A stretch of DNA of 64,000 nucleotides from Streblospio benedicti (lineage: Eukaryota; Annelida; Polychaeta; Spionida; Spionidae): positions 21,065,621 to 21,129,620 of the forward strand of contig CM032662.1 of the NCBI GenBank assembly GCA_019095985.1. The letters run 5' to 3'. Within the stretch, counting starts at the first letter, position 1. The number at the start of each line of letters is the position of its first letter. Below, one piece after another: positions 13,801 to 25,758 of the stretch. Under the pieces are notes generated by a model. It saw nothing but the letters and a program-made list of their open reading frames with translations, was not told where the DNA came from and made no database searches. The translations under genes were made by a program, and so were the position numbers.

Positions 13801-14380
13801 ATCCGCTTTCCAATTGTTGTTACCGTAAACAGAGTGCGGATATAGTTTCAATTAGCAAATGGTACGCCTGGAGAAAAGAAGTATGCTTAAGAGCATCACG
13901 TTTTAAAAGTTTAATCCAGCACACAAGCAACCTTCCGTTAAAAAAAGACCCTGAGCAAATCGTATTCAGTTACGTTTCATAATGTTGTATAATGAAAACA
14001 TAACAAACAAGTATATATGCTAGTATAATGCAATACTGAAATCGCTAATATAGGACAAAGTATGGCAGTAAACAGTCATCCTAATGAAGGAGCTTTTACC
14101 ATTATTGATATCTTATTGAACTGTGACAAACAGTTTTATAGAAATATTCCAAAACCCATTGAAACCTGTTGAAGTACCACCAGTACATCAGTAAATTCAT
14201 GCTATAACCACAGCGATATATATGTCCACAAAGCCACTGTAGTTCATATCACAACCACTACCCACCGATCCTTATTGACCCTGCACTCAAGGTAATCCAC
14301 CACACAATACGATAATCACAGTAAATCACGCTAAAATAGAAGCATATCCAGTCACACGAGCTCCACGAGTCGCCCTACTA
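7801..14380. other. Long non-coding stretch with scattered short repeats
   Basis: No gene is supported. Items seen: a half-copy of the foldback motif CATCGTCATATCTCACGG at 7826-7844; a partial MITE (GAACGTTGTGATATGATT) at 8998-9055, related to those near 4000 and 19400; an A-rich run at 9360-9405; and a GC-richer patch at 9800-9900 without a convincing frame. Short open frames at 12280-13460 overlap on both strands and show no coding bias. Confidence 0.5.
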
Positions 14381-14493
14381 ACGACAGAGTCCCTCTTGTC
14401 CCTGGCACCAAATCCAACGAACGGCAAAGTCACAAACGAACTAAGCCGCGCCACCGTGGCCGTGCAATCTCGCGCAGCAGCCGATAATCACAG

Positions 14494-14796
14494 ATGGCTG
14501 CAGCAGCAGCAGAAATCGCTTCCGCATTTGGAAGGAGGCACGGCGCGTTGTCGTCTGTGCGCTATTGATGTCACGGGGTTATCACGCCCGTCGCATCATC
14601 TGCCGGCGCGGCGGCGATCTATTGGGGAATCCCCCTGCTGTGCTGGTTGCTCGCAACCGTCATCGTCGTCACCGCGCTCATCACGACGAGGGTGTCCGTG
14701 TCGTCTGCTGCTGCTAGCCACCAGGCCGCCAACGTCGTCGGCGGGGCACAATTGGGTGGTGACGAACGTAGACTCTTTTTGGAATCGTGTTTGTGA
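14494..14796 (+). pseudogene. CpG-rich coding-like frame with a membrane segment and one in-frame TGA
   Basis: From ATG 14494 the frame reads MAAAAAEIASAFGRRHGA..., meets TGA at 14566-14568, then continues open to TGA at 14794. After the stop come a short Ala-rich stretch and a strongly hydrophobic segment, IPLLCWLLATVIVVTALI, followed by TTRVSVSSAAASHQ, like a signal anchor with its lumenal side C-terminal. Codons in the hydrophobic part nearly all end in G or C (GTC, CTG, ATC, ACC), which is typical of selection and unlike the AT-rich flanks. It runs opposite to the large gene. It could be a single-exon or first-exon gene broken by one stop, a sequence error, or a Sec-type read-through. Chance openness in a CpG island cannot be ruled out. 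No family is recognised. Confidence 0.35.
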
Positions 14797-15286
14797 AGCT
14801 ACCGTGTGGATTCGTTGTTTAGGCAAAATTGTATTATTGGAGCAAGTTTATTGCTGTTGTTTTTTGCATGTGTCGCAGCTGGTACAAAATGATGAAATTA
14901 TGTACTTTGTTATTAACGTATAAAAGGCGGGTGATGTGTTATACAGCATATGGTCTAATTTGCTTTGACTTTTTTCTATGTTTGATGTGTTACTTTCCAA
15001 AACTGATCAACGCAGGTATTTGTTTAATTTTGATCAAGTTTGGATAAGTAAAACAGCAGAAATAGAGTGAAAAAACCCAAATGTTTGTTATTGATCTCTA
15101 ATTCTATAGCCCATAAAGCAATGGTGGTGTACAATATTGATGTCAACATACTATAATTCGATAATTTTACAGTGATGAATCTATAATATTGTCACCACTG
15201 TGCACCCATCTTCTAATATATGAAGCTATAACACTCGAGATTAGTTAATCCATTACAGATACAAAGACTTCAGGAATCAAAATATG
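14797..15286. other. Non-coding AT-rich stretch
   Basis: Nothing recognised between the CpG-rich frame and the foldback element. Confidence 0.5.
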
Positions 15287-15391
15287 CATCGTCATATCTC
15301 ACGGCTATCTGCGCAGTATATAGCCCACGGGTAGATATCGTAACACTTAATGTATGTGCAGTGTAAAAGAGATTCCCGTAGATCGACGATG
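15287..15391. repeat. ~105 bp foldback element
   Basis: The left end CATCGTCATATCTCACGG is mirrored by the right end CCCGTAGATCGACGATG. Between them lies GCCCACGGGTAGATATCG. Half-copies are at 7826-7844 (left end), 43566-43586 (right end, ATTCCCGTAGATCGAAGATG) and 59129-59194 (GCCCACGGGT plus GTCCCGTAGGGCGACGATG). It is a small dispersed inverted-repeat family of unknown class. Confidence 0.5.
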
Positions 15392-15764
15392 TAAAAAATC
15401 AATAGTCTATCCTGTGTATCACGAAACCGAATGTGAAGAAGCGATGTCGGGAACTTTGCTCAGAACATTCCCTTTCGTCTTTGATCACGTCAGACGAACT
15501 CGCTTTTCCCCCTACGAAATGTCACTGCTAAACAGACTGCGAGAGGGTAGTCCTTCAATTCGGCTATGTAGAAATCGCCTGCGAACGCGCCATATATCAG
15601 AGGTTTATACAGAATTTATTACGAGCCGTCACAAGGCTTCCTGTCGGATATATGTTGAGGAAATATTGCCATCAGCGTGTGCGACGTACACAGCACCCCG
15701 CGAGTGTACACTACAACAGTTTGCCAGTCGTGGTTTTGGTTGTTGTATAAGGCTAGCTTTCTAG
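15354..15764 (+). CDS. Hypothetical 136-codon open frame
   Basis: An ATG-started frame overlaps the right end of the foldback element and ends in a C-tract. It is Arg- and Cys-rich (FDHVRRTRFSPYEMSLLNRL, then RNRLRTRHISEVYTEFITSRH). No domain, signal peptide or splice signal supports it, and its local GC content is only a little above the flanks. It may be chance openness. Confidence 0.15.
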   Translation: MCSVKEIPVDRRCKKSIVYPVYHETECEEAMSGTLLRTFPFVFDHVRRTRFSPYEMSLLNRLREGSPSIRLCRNRLRTRHISEVYTEFITSRHKASCRIYVEEILPSACATYTAPRECTLQQFASRGFGCCIRLAF

Positions 15765-15783
15765 CCCCCCCCCCCCCCACCGC
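15762..15783 (+). repeat. Poly-C tract
   Basis: A run of about 14 C followed by ACCGCCACC. It is a possible site of length variation. Confidence 0.9.
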
Positions 15784-15848
15784 CACCAGAGAATGATTGT
15801 GGAATCCACCGTGTAGCTTTCATAATGTACACATATCTTTTGTTCTCT

Positions 15849-16020
15849 GGAAGATCCAGGTTTTAAGAAAGAGGGAGGTGGGGTCACTTTGGGTAGCTCA
15901 TGGGTTTCGATCGGGCGATCGATAGGGACCATGCCAAAACCCTATGCAAATAAGGCACTTTGATGGGAAGGGGGAGCATTGGGAGGGGCGCGCCCACTGC
16001 GCCCCACCCTGGATCTGCCT
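15849..16020. mobile_element. MITE with GGCAGATCCAGG-type inverted ends
   Basis: The left end is GGAAGATCCAGGTTTTAAG and the right end is CACCCTGGATCTGCCT. Internally it has 'GACCATGCCAAAACCCTATG'. The same family is at 29233-29341, 30453-30545 (partial), 37882-38025 and 41457-41590. The copies share the internal phrase 'ATGCCAAAA.CCC.A.G.AAAT' and G-rich tracts. No coding capacity. Confidence 0.7.
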
Positions 16021-19000
16021 TTGTTGTTTGAAGAACTATGGCAAACGTGGTCCTCAATACTACAGTGGCGCGGAGTGCAGTATGCACTCGGCATACAATT
16101 TGGTGAAATGTGATACGAAATCACCCGCATCTCTACATTAATCGCCTCACATGAAAGGAAATTGCGAGAGGCTAGTTTTAGGGAGTGTGTAATTATATGG
16201 AAATAATAATACTAGTGTCATATAGTCCTAAGAGCATGACGTCCGTGGGCATTACGTAGTAAGATAATGTTTTCTGATACCCACGTCTTTTATGGTGATC
16301 ATATATTAGGCCTACGTATAGTTATATAGTTGAAATGAAGTTGAATAAAAAAGGTCTGTCTACAATGACGTGTGTGTTACAACGATCTTTCTAGGATGCG
16401 AATAACATCAAGCTAAATCAGCACGACTGTTAATGGGCTGCTCGCATCTTTTCCAAGAGGTACATGTACGTACCAGTGGCTTTTCTTTCTGCTGTTACAT
16501 TTTGTAAGCTCATTAGCATCCTGTCCCACAACAAGAGACAGCACGCAATAAAACAGCACCGTTTTTCATGTTCTTTAACTAATAAAGGAACAATGAAATA
16601 TGACATGTCGTCTGAATGTAAGTCCCTCGGATTTCATTTGATTTTTAAGTAGTATGAAAAACTGAATAGAAAATTAACAGCTAGACATAGGAGATCTAAT
16701 GCATATTTACAAGAGACGGTACCTCATTTTCCTCATTTAATTCCCCTTAACCACGAGCACGTGTTATGTCACCCCCCACCATAACTCAAGCAGTAGTCCA
16801 TTAATCCCAACAGTGTCCACTATGATATAGCCATTTGTCATCATCAACAGAGAAGTGTCAGATTGTCGTTGGATGTGACCAGACTTAAGACCGGACAGCA
16901 CGTACCACCCACCAGCATATCAAAGTCCCGCGAGGTCCCGCTTTCAGCTTATTTCGGGGGTATGATTAGTCATTTGTCTGTTTAGGTTCACTATTGAATC
17001 ACAATTTTACGTATTGATATGTAATAAAGATTAGGGTAAAACATACCTCCAGTTCCATTTATAAATGTAACTGTAGCGGTTTATAGGGTGATATCTGCAT
17101 TTTCAGCTGGCCCTTTCAGCAGATGCACATGGCCACGCGTTTATGTTTCTTTCTAACTGCCTGAGAGTATACAGCAGGGGCAACAATATGCCCATGAAAC
17201 ACGCATCGCAAGGCATTGGATTACAAATGCCAAGGATACAACAAAGTGTACAAGGTGGTGACAATAATAATGCAAACAAAACAAAAACACAATCATTTAA
17301 AAATTCAGCTGAACCAATGCAGCCACGCGCAGATGTATCATGACATCTAAAATATTTGAAAAGTACAGCTTAATTGGTGATGCTAGGTTCCCCAACATAA
17401 ATGAAAAACAAAGAACAAAAACAAACAGCCTAAGCACCTACTCATCCCATATTCACCTATTTATATTCTAAAATAGATACCAAATGCCATGTGCATGCTG
17501 TGCATAGCACAAATGAAAAATCCCACAAATGAAAAAATGGGTTAATAAACAATATAACAATTTTTTTAGTAGTAAATCATAGTTGTCAAATACCAATTTG
17601 TGTCGTACAATACAGGGAAAACAATATACCTGCTATATACATGTACGTATCACGAATTTGGCTTAAAATTTTCAAGGTTAAAACAGGTAAATATATCTAT
17701 GAGCTAAACGCATATGAGAGGGGCTATAAGATTTCAGTGGCAACCTAGAAATGGCAAGGTTCAGTGTTATGTTTAAAACCGAATCGTGCCAAGATGAAAG
17801 CAAGCTCATTAGTAAATGGATAATGAAGACGGGCTTGATGGTATGTTATTGCATCAGCAGGCAACTTATGTTTCCATCTAGCACTTTGTGACGCAGAAGT
17901 AAGATAACAAATATTGGTCTGTCGTCACACGTTGCCTAGACCTTCCGAATGACGTACATTGTACATAGGAAGTTAACAACCCTATATACCAACACGAGCA
18001 AGCCTTAAAGTTCTTTGCTCATCGTATGCATATGGTATGGAGCATTACACGTATACCCGATTACATCGATAGGCATATAGAGTGTTATCTAAACAACTGG
18101 CACCCACTACTAGCCGACTAGGTCGTGTCAATAAAGCATCATGACAGCCGCCCCCGCTAGCCTTATTCAACCCCAATCAGGCAGAAACTTGTCGTGTACG
18201 TTGCACAAGTGCCTCCGTTCGCAATCATGTCCGGCTCAGACGCATACACTTTCATCATTATCAAGTGTTTGCCCACCCTTTTCCCGCGAAAGCAAGTGTA
18301 AATGCCAGTACACAAGATATGATGACGAATTCCCAATCTCATATGTGTGCACAATATTGACGTAGAGGTGACGATAGAGAGGATCTCTCTCGCTCGCGCG
18401 GAGATGGCAATAAGGGGAATAAGTGCAGCGCTTTATTGCCATTGCTGGTACGTGGGGCCCTTTTATTTTTAAGCAACATCAAGTCAAACAGAATAAGCGG
18501 ATGGCGTAATTCTAAATGGTGTCAATGTCGATTGATATATCGAGTAATTGTTTAGAGGAGATTGGTTTAAAAACCGAACAAATATTATACAATAACCACA
18601 GTTTTAAAATGATTAATATTTCACCTCTGTCTCAGACGACATCCACATTTGTTCGAAAGATGAATTTCTTTAGCTCAAACAAATCTAACCCACAACCAGG
18701 GATCATGCAGACGCAGTCGGCCTAAAATCAAGACGGTCCCTCACGTGGCAAAATTGGCAAAACCTCCAACGGAAGATAAACGCCCATAATGCGGGTAGTA
18801 TTAACGGTATTATGCGCAATTTGTACTACATCTGAAGATTGTATAGTGAGTAATGATGGGATGATGAAAGTGTAACACGGCTGGGGACCTGCGCATACAC
18901 GTGTGACATTTCACGTATATAGGGACACATTAATATGGGGGGAAACGTATCACATAGGTGTTGTTTTTTTGCACATTGGTGTAAGTTGACCTTTATTTAG

Positions 19001-19050
19001 ACCAGCTTTTTGTAAACACATTTAGGTTATATACACACAAAAAGAATGAC
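16021..19050. other. Non-coding stretch, nothing recognised
   Basis: No gene, RNA or clear repeat was seen. Several short frames exist but have neither coding bias nor splice context. Confidence 0.5.
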
Positions 19051-19051
19051 T

Positions 19052-19145
19052 AGATCAAGAGTGCTCAGAGAGCACAGCGTCACTAGAGAAAGGTTGACTT
19101 TTGGGCAACAGAGATGCTTACTATAATGATATGGTAATCTTGATT
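19052..19145. mobile_element. Fragment of the GTGCTCAGAGAGCAC MITE
   Basis: AGTGCTCAGAGAGCACAGCGTCACTAG matches the left end of the complete copy at 24837-25062. The right end is missing. A diverged inverted fragment is at 37226-37285 (GACGCCGTGTTCTTTGAACAC). Confidence 0.6.
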
Positions 19146-19153
19146 AAAAGTAT

Positions 19154-19590
19154 ACATTCTATCATTCCGTGCAAAAATTTCCGCCTATAACCCACACTGA
19201 TTGGTCGACCAGCGTGCTCAATTATACGATTGACTGCACGCTCCGGTGATTTACTGCACGCTACGACAGCACCACACCATGGCACCCACGGCACTAGTCT
19301 AAACTAGACTAGTACCGTCACATTTTCTATACAGCCGCTGACGTCACATGGTCAAAATGGCAAAGAGAACGTTATGATATGATTTATTTTAAAAGAAAAA
19401 CGAATCATACACTCGTTTAGTGTGGATTTTAGTCATGATAGAATGGTATTTGACCACTCGATTGGAGTGTCAATCGTGAAATTGAGTATGCTGACGTCTG
19501 ATTTACCCTCACTTCGTTCGGATAAATCAGACGTCAGCATGCTCAATTTCACGATTGACACTCCAATCTCGTTGTCAAATCCTACAATTA
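19154..19590. mobile_element. Palindromic MITE copy with a ~60 bp-arm hairpin
   Basis: It starts CATTCTATCATTCCGTGC and reaches the mirrored GTCATGATAGAATG at about 19446, a 293 bp unit related to the cluster at 3470-4150. From 19445 to 19582 it continues into a near-perfect hairpin. The left arm contains GGAGTGTCAATCGTGAAATT and TGACGTCTGATTTA, the right arm their complements, around a loop of about 15-20 bp near CTTCGTTCGG. A perfect CRE octamer (TGACGTCA) lies at 19339-19346. No transposase. Confidence 0.75.
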
Positions 19591-19779
19591 GTATATATGT
19601 AATCAGCCACAAATAATCTGTGTGCCACCCCTGTCTAATGATAATAGACATATAGACATATATTGATCTTGCAGCACTTCAGAGCAAACAATACCACGTA
19701 GACTTTTGATGCTGGGTTTTATATTGATTATCTTTGTTCATTCAATACTTGTAATAATGATGAAAATCGAGGATAAACG

Positions 19780-19995
19780 GCCCTGTGGAGAGCATACTTT
19801 AATTGGCAATGTGCCCAAAATAGAATCACTTCGGTGTGGCCTTATACCTCATAGTTGTGTACAGTTTGAACAAAATCAGCTCATCACTAAACGCTCTAGC
19901 ATGTCTGGAGAATACATCCAAATATATATAGTTAGTTGAGTACAAACAAACGAAACACAATGCTTTGCTTCATGAGCAGCTGAAGCGACGCAATA
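19780..19995 (+). mobile_element. Dispersed repeat copy 1 (…GAAGCGACGCAA end)
   Basis: Shares with 25310-25515 (+) and 36602-36790 (-) the steps 'GCATACTTTAAT.GGCAA', 'GAATCACTTCGGTGT', 'TAGTTGTGTA.AGTTTGAAC', 'GCTCTAGC.TGTC.GGAGA', a tetranucleotide ACAT/ATAC stretch and a terminal GCTGAAGCGACGCAA. The translated remnant CVKFERN...KSSSLSGD appears in the other two copies, so it may come from a once-coding element or simply be part of the repeat. Confidence 0.6.
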
Positions 19996-21998
19996 AACTC
20001 AAATGGTTTATGTAATACCGGTAGTTTGCTTCCGTAGCCCCTTCATTCCATTATCTGAACATCGTCATGAACAGGTCAAGACTTTTAAAAGAGTCTGAGA
20101 TGTTCAAAACAAGGCCACGAGAAATATGCTAATGCTTGTCACATAAAAATTACAAAATATTATGCAGATTTCATCATGTTTCTAAAATGACGGGTTGCGC
20201 TCTACACATATATAATTTTACAGCAAAAGGAAAAACAACGGTATTTCTTTCCTTCCTAGGTGTGACAGCATTAACAAACTTTATTTTGCAGAATAAGAGC
20301 CCATGGACTTATTGATTTTGAACACCTCATCAATCTGGCGTTTTGATAAGACTGACTCTAATACAAGACTGATATTTTTACACGGAATGGCATTATATTT
20401 AGTGTGTTTCAGCCCCAAAATGTGGTACTTTGTACATAATACTCCTCATAAGATTTTAGCAGCTAATAGAACATAAGCGGAGAACGTGGATAGGATTTAG
20501 TTCATAAAATAAGTGCATACATATATACAATATTTTGGGTTTTTTCGGATCCATGATGACTCATTTCTATGCAAATATCATCAATATGTTAATGGATATT
20601 GTGAAATCGGTAATTCGGTATGTCATTTATCGCTATAGGTGCACTACAAACAGAATTAGACTTGGCGGATACTTAAGAAAATAAGGTATACTCATTTAGG
20701 CTATAGTCAATATTTGATAAATAGTTAGCAATGAAGCAGGCATGCCATATGGATATTTATTTGTCAAATGTGAACAATCATATACAAGTATATTTCTTTA
20801 TGTTCAACAACTAAAAAGCAATCCAGAGGTGGTAAAGAGGTTTAGTAGAGTCATAAAATGGGCAAGTAGAGTTTTAGAGTAACGGTGATGCTACTGACAA
20901 GTTTGCATTATGGCTGAGCATTATGCACTCTGAGCAACATTGGGATGCGAGCGGCATTATATGGGAATTATATTAACAAAATAACAATGCACACAAATAG
21001 ATTAGACCAATATTCTGCAAGCATTATACAAATTCATAGCTCAGTCTTATGTTGAACATTAGTTATCAATCTAGACATGATTATAGGTATAGACTGGATT
21101 TAAACAACATGTACAATAAAATACACCGCAGGCCCTGCTTGTCCTACTTATATTAAGAACAGACGCATTAAGGCCAGTAAATATGTGATAAGACGCCCAA
21201 CAAGCCAATCATCCACTATGTGACTACCAATGTCTCTCATCCAAAATAAATCGTAGACACCAAGCAGGTTTTTTAACATGTTAAAACCTAAACTTGGTAG
21301 CACGACCAAATTTCAGGTACACCGTGTAGCAATGAGGTTGCAACTCGTGTGTGACTGGCCCATTAGTTTAAAAAAAGGTCAATTCAAACATTAGTGCTTC
21401 AAATATTAAGATATATAGAGTTGAACAGACGAATATTCAAAATTGAGACCATATGGATGGGCGTCTGCATTAAATGTGTGTGTGTTGATCACCCAGATGG
21501 CGAGGAGTAATGGTTTTGCTGTGTGGGGCAGGAAATGATGGTCGTAGAAGACAAAAAGAAGTGAGTAAGTAGGACGAGAAACAAACATGTTGCTCGGATG
21601 TCCTGATGACGTGGATGTCTGAACTAATCAGATATTGGTAAGGCCAGTAAATCGTACATCAAATTATGTTCTCTGGGAAGCAGAAGGTTTTCTATCATTA
21701 TCTATTATGACCCGTTATAGTAACACACGTTTGCGTATTTTCTTCCCAAAATACATACACAGGCCCATCTGTCATATTAATTTCATCGCACGTTCGTAAT
21801 TTGACTGAGCAGCTGCCCTACTCTTGCAGAGCACAGGATGTGCAGAAAACAAGGTAAATCGTATATATTTCAAGTTACTTATATACAGTGTTAGACTAAC
21901 ACCATACTACAACTATTGCGAAGTATTCAACCACATCAATATGTTTAACATGGTATAAAAGTCTGGAAATTATGGAGAATATTAAACAAAATTCTTAC
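19996..21998. other. Intronic stretch, nothing recognised
   Basis: AT-rich sequence without a supported gene or repeat, between the dispersed repeat and the candidate splice site at 22033-21999. Confidence 0.5.
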
Positions 21999-22033
21999 CC
22001 ATCTCGGTGTTAAATGGAAGTAGCAGTGCTTAC
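21999..22033 (-). promoter_or_regulatory. Candidate recursive splice site / 35-nt microexon
   Basis: On the minus strand there is a branch-point match TACTAAT (A at 22062), then an AG-free pyrimidine-rich tract, then TTTTACAG|GTAAGC. The 3' splice site is therefore fused to a 5' splice site, the signature of a recursive splice (ratchet) site. A second donor, GATGG|GTAAGAAT, follows 35 nt later, giving a possible RS-exon. Read after a phase-1 donor, as all first exons here have, the 35 nt are open (GKHCYFHLTPRW); in the other two phases they hit TAA. Because 35 is not a multiple of three, inclusion would shift the frame of the next exon. It lies 30.8 kb downstream of exon 1B and 40.8 kb downstream of exon 1A on the same strand. 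It could instead be an ordinary cassette microexon. Confidence 0.5.
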
Positions 22034-22067
22034 CTGTAAAAGAAAAAAACAACAAATATGATTAGTA

Positions 22068-24836
22068 TGCATGGTAAATGAGTTTAAACTATATTATGTA
22101 TATAATCCATACTCAATCCCCCCCAGGAGCTGGGATTAGTGAGCCGATCGTTAATATGAACGCCGCCCCGGACAGATTTAGCACTTAGCAATATAAGAAT
22201 GAATGACCAGGGCCACGTTTATTGTTCATTAATGCTAGAGGATATGCATGGTCAGTGCAATACGGCTGGAATGGAGTTTTGAAGTAAGTGCTAATGCTCA
22301 AAGTATATGATCATATTGCAGACTGTAACGCGAATTACGCCTACGGGATGACAAAGTTGATGCTTCAATAAGAATTCATTACATTTTATTTTAACAACCA
22401 GGCAAGTGTGTGTAGCAAAGACTCTTCTCATTTTCCAGTCAGTGCGCAAACACTAATTTTAGCAAACAATTAGTGTAGGGGAGAACAGAAAAACAAGGCA
22501 ATATAAGCAATTACTGAGGAGCTTCCGGTGTCACCGATGCTAAAGGTTAAGGCGCGGGGAAACTGCGACACGTGGAGGCAGTGGACAGAAGATGTCCAAT
22601 AGAACTACAGTCATTTGCGTATTTGTCTAAAAAATAATACTAATCAATATAGGTTATAGCATAGTCTAGTGTTCAGCATTCGTCAAACTAAATAACAATA
22701 TTGCAGGAGCACTGTCATGAATGTCAGAGTATAAATGTGCTTGTGGTGTTGGGATTATTAGTATTCATACTGTGTTAATGATATTGGGTTTACTATAGTT
22801 TACAATGTAAATAAGTTGGAATGTTTTTGGCGGGCAGAGAGAAAAAAGGAATTGATGTGAAAGGAAGTAAAAGTTTATAAGAAATTAATGAGTCTTCATT
22901 GCAAGCACAGACTACGTATTATTGTATCTACTCAACATTTATAATTTATATGATTAAAAACATACGTTTTATTTATCTAACAAGTATAGTGCAACAAATA
23001 ATGTATTTTTACATTTTTGCCAGACAGACATACAGTTGTTATTCACCATATCGCCCCCCCCCACTCCCCGCCCCCCTCTGCCTTAATTGTGGCTAGCCTG
23101 GTGACAAAGCCACTCAAGCATAACATGGGATTAGCAAAATGATATATACTCTATCAACTCCACTAACTATTCTACAGTAAAATGCCAGTATCTATTTTCA
23201 AATATTATATGCAACAGATAAACAGATTTTTCATTATAATTAAGTTGATTTTATAGCAGCATTGGAAAGGAATACAATTAATACATGTAGGTTGAAAAGA
23301 CATGGATACTGATTTGCAGTTATATTTTTGCGCCACCCTGTAATGGTGGCAACTTCAAACCTGTGAAATTTTGAAAAATTGTGATGTTCAATCTTTTTTT
23401 GAGAAATATCATTTACACAACTCTAATTATTTGTCTTTATTATTAATTATATGCATGGTTTATAGATTAATAAAGAACATATAATCTTAAAATCAGGAAT
23501 TCTTTATTATAGCTGTACAACCCAATATTGTCTATAAAATTAAAAACTTGCAAAGCAGCCTAACATAAACAAATTAATTCAAACTTTATTTTTTCAATAT
23601 TGCGATTTAACCAAGGTTATTTGAGTAAAATTAATGACGAATTATTGTTTTAAAAATTCTACTTTACATAATGGCATTGTCAAACCAAATGATAATTCGA
23701 CGACGCAAAAGTTGCATAGTTTGGTAAAATACATCATTTTAATAAGGACACAAACTGGTTCACGCTTTATTTATCTAATAAGGACTCAAATTGGAAATAA
23801 TGACACCCTCCACCCAAACCATACCCGGCAGGGCCATGCCGTCCCAAAGAATCCAGTCACAAAACCATCAACTTGCAAGACATTCTGGTAAATAATTCTT
23901 CGTGTACAGAGGGACAAGTCGCGAGAAGTTTGATATGCAGCATCACTCAAGCAAAGTCATGTGTGTATAAACATGCGTTTACTTGATCTACGTGCAAGCA
24001 CTTACTTCATAAAATCGCACAAAACGGGGCGATTAAGTGTGGGCAAAATGCAATGATTGGCGATAACATGCAGACATGAGCTACGGGCATGATTATAGCA
24101 CTTATGCACCCTATTATTATCATATACATCACACGCCTATTTTATTATATCATGATGTATTCGTAGTGTATATATGACTTTGTATGCGATAATGTTTTTG
24201 AGATGTGATTGTATGTGATGTCATTTGATTCCACACCTGTCAGGCACGAAGCTTGAAAAGAACAGCTCATGCGTGCAATTGGGGTTAGGTATGGGGTTTC
24301 TTTGAAATACCAACCTTAAACCATATAGATTTTATAACAACGTAGAAACGACATATTATTTTAATGAGACCCCATCTAATGCCTCCCGCACAAGTGGTTT
24401 ACATTAAATCCCGTGGAAATACGGCGTCGACACTGTTGACTACAGGCTGTTTCAAATGTATTATATAGGCATATTATGTATTGCATGATGATACAAATTT
24501 TTCTTCTTGAAACATTCTGTAGAATCCACGGAAACACACGAGGCCCATACGATGACTGCTTTACGGGCTTGTGTCCCATTTTTATAACTTTCACCCTGAT
24601 CTTACTCATCATTAAACAAAATGTCGTCCAGGCGTCCAAGTCATAAAAACACTTTCAGCTTGATCCATCGATGTTCAAAAAGTCAGGGTTCATCATTTTT
24701 ATGGATAGGTTAATATGAATCACAGGTTATGGTTCAAAGTGTATAGAATAACAAATACACTATCTACATTATTCCACAATGTAACAACTCTATAAACAGT
24801 ATACCCTGCCTAGAGTGGAATATTACAGCTAGATGA
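22068..24836. other. Intronic stretch, no gene
   Basis: AT-rich, with a C-rich low-complexity run at 23052-23080. Short open frames here lack coding bias. Nothing else recognised. Confidence 0.5.
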
Positions 24837-25062
24837 AAAGTGCTCAGAGAGCACAGCGTCGCTAGAGCAACATTGATCCATGGGCAATAAAGATGTTTGC
24901 TTTGCAATCAAAGTAGAAAAAAGTCTTACTTGATGCATGACTCATCCTACATCTATTTTATTGGCTTTGGATTGCAGGCGCTTTCTAAACATGGCTAAAG
25001 TAAATATCTATTGCCCATGAGTCGACATTAATATGGTAATGCTGTGCTCTCTGAGCACTTTT
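24837..25062. mobile_element. MITE with GTGCTCAGAGAGCAC inverted ends (complete copy)
   Basis: The left end AAAAGTGCTCAGAGAGCAC is mirrored by the right end GTGCTCTCTGAGCACTTTT. The inner sequences CCATGGGCAATAAAGATG and TATTGCCCATGAG are also inverted relatives. About 226 bp, non-coding. The terminal GTGCTC-AGA-GAGCAC is itself a small palindrome. Fragments lie at 19052 and 37226. Confidence 0.75.
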
Positions 25063-25309
25063 ATTCCAATATAACCACTATGCCAATTCGATGGTCATGT
25101 TTCGCACAGTATTGAAACTATAGTGGAAAAACAGAAAGAAAATAACTAAAATGGCCATCTGAAAGGTAAACTCTAATTGGCAAAGTACCAAAATTGAATA
25201 CAGTTAATGTTCAATAGGCATGTAAGCATTGTACAAAGTTTGAATGCTTTCTCACAAGCATCAACAAAACTATTGCAGAAAATGTTGAAAATGGACCAAA
25301 AATGGCACT

Positions 25310-25515
25310 ATAGAAAGCATACTTTAATCGGCAAGATGCCCAAATTCGAATCACTTCGGTGTCGCGTCATACCATGTAGTTGTGTAAAGTTTGAACGAAA
25401 TCGGGTGAAGCGTAAAAGCTCTAGCTTGTCGGGAGACAAAAATACAAACATACATAGTTACAAACGAAAGAAACACAAGGCTTTCGCTTCAGCTAGTGAA
25501 GCGACGCAAAAACGA
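25310..25515 (+). mobile_element. Dispersed repeat copy 2 (…GAAGCGACGCAA end)
   Basis: The clearest copy of the family at 19780 and 36602. It ends GCTTCAGCTAGTGAAGCGACGC, which contains a short inverted repeat (GCTTCA...TGAAGC). A remnant frame encodes CVKFERNR and KSSSLSGD. Confidence 0.6.
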
Positions 25516-25758
25516 CTCTTTGCCAGTCTTGTGTAGAAACTAAGTGTAGATAGTAAGATATTGTGATTTGCAGCTCTATATCATTGGTGAAGATTAAAGA
25601 TCTCCTGATGACTAATGCAGGCATGAATAAAACATCAATATTTCTTTTTACATTTTGAGGGGTAAATGCATCTAGTTTCGTGAAAGTACCCAGTAATCTG
25701 CCATAAACTCGACTATCTTGAGATGCTAACTTCAGCTGAATGAAAATATAATAAGTGA

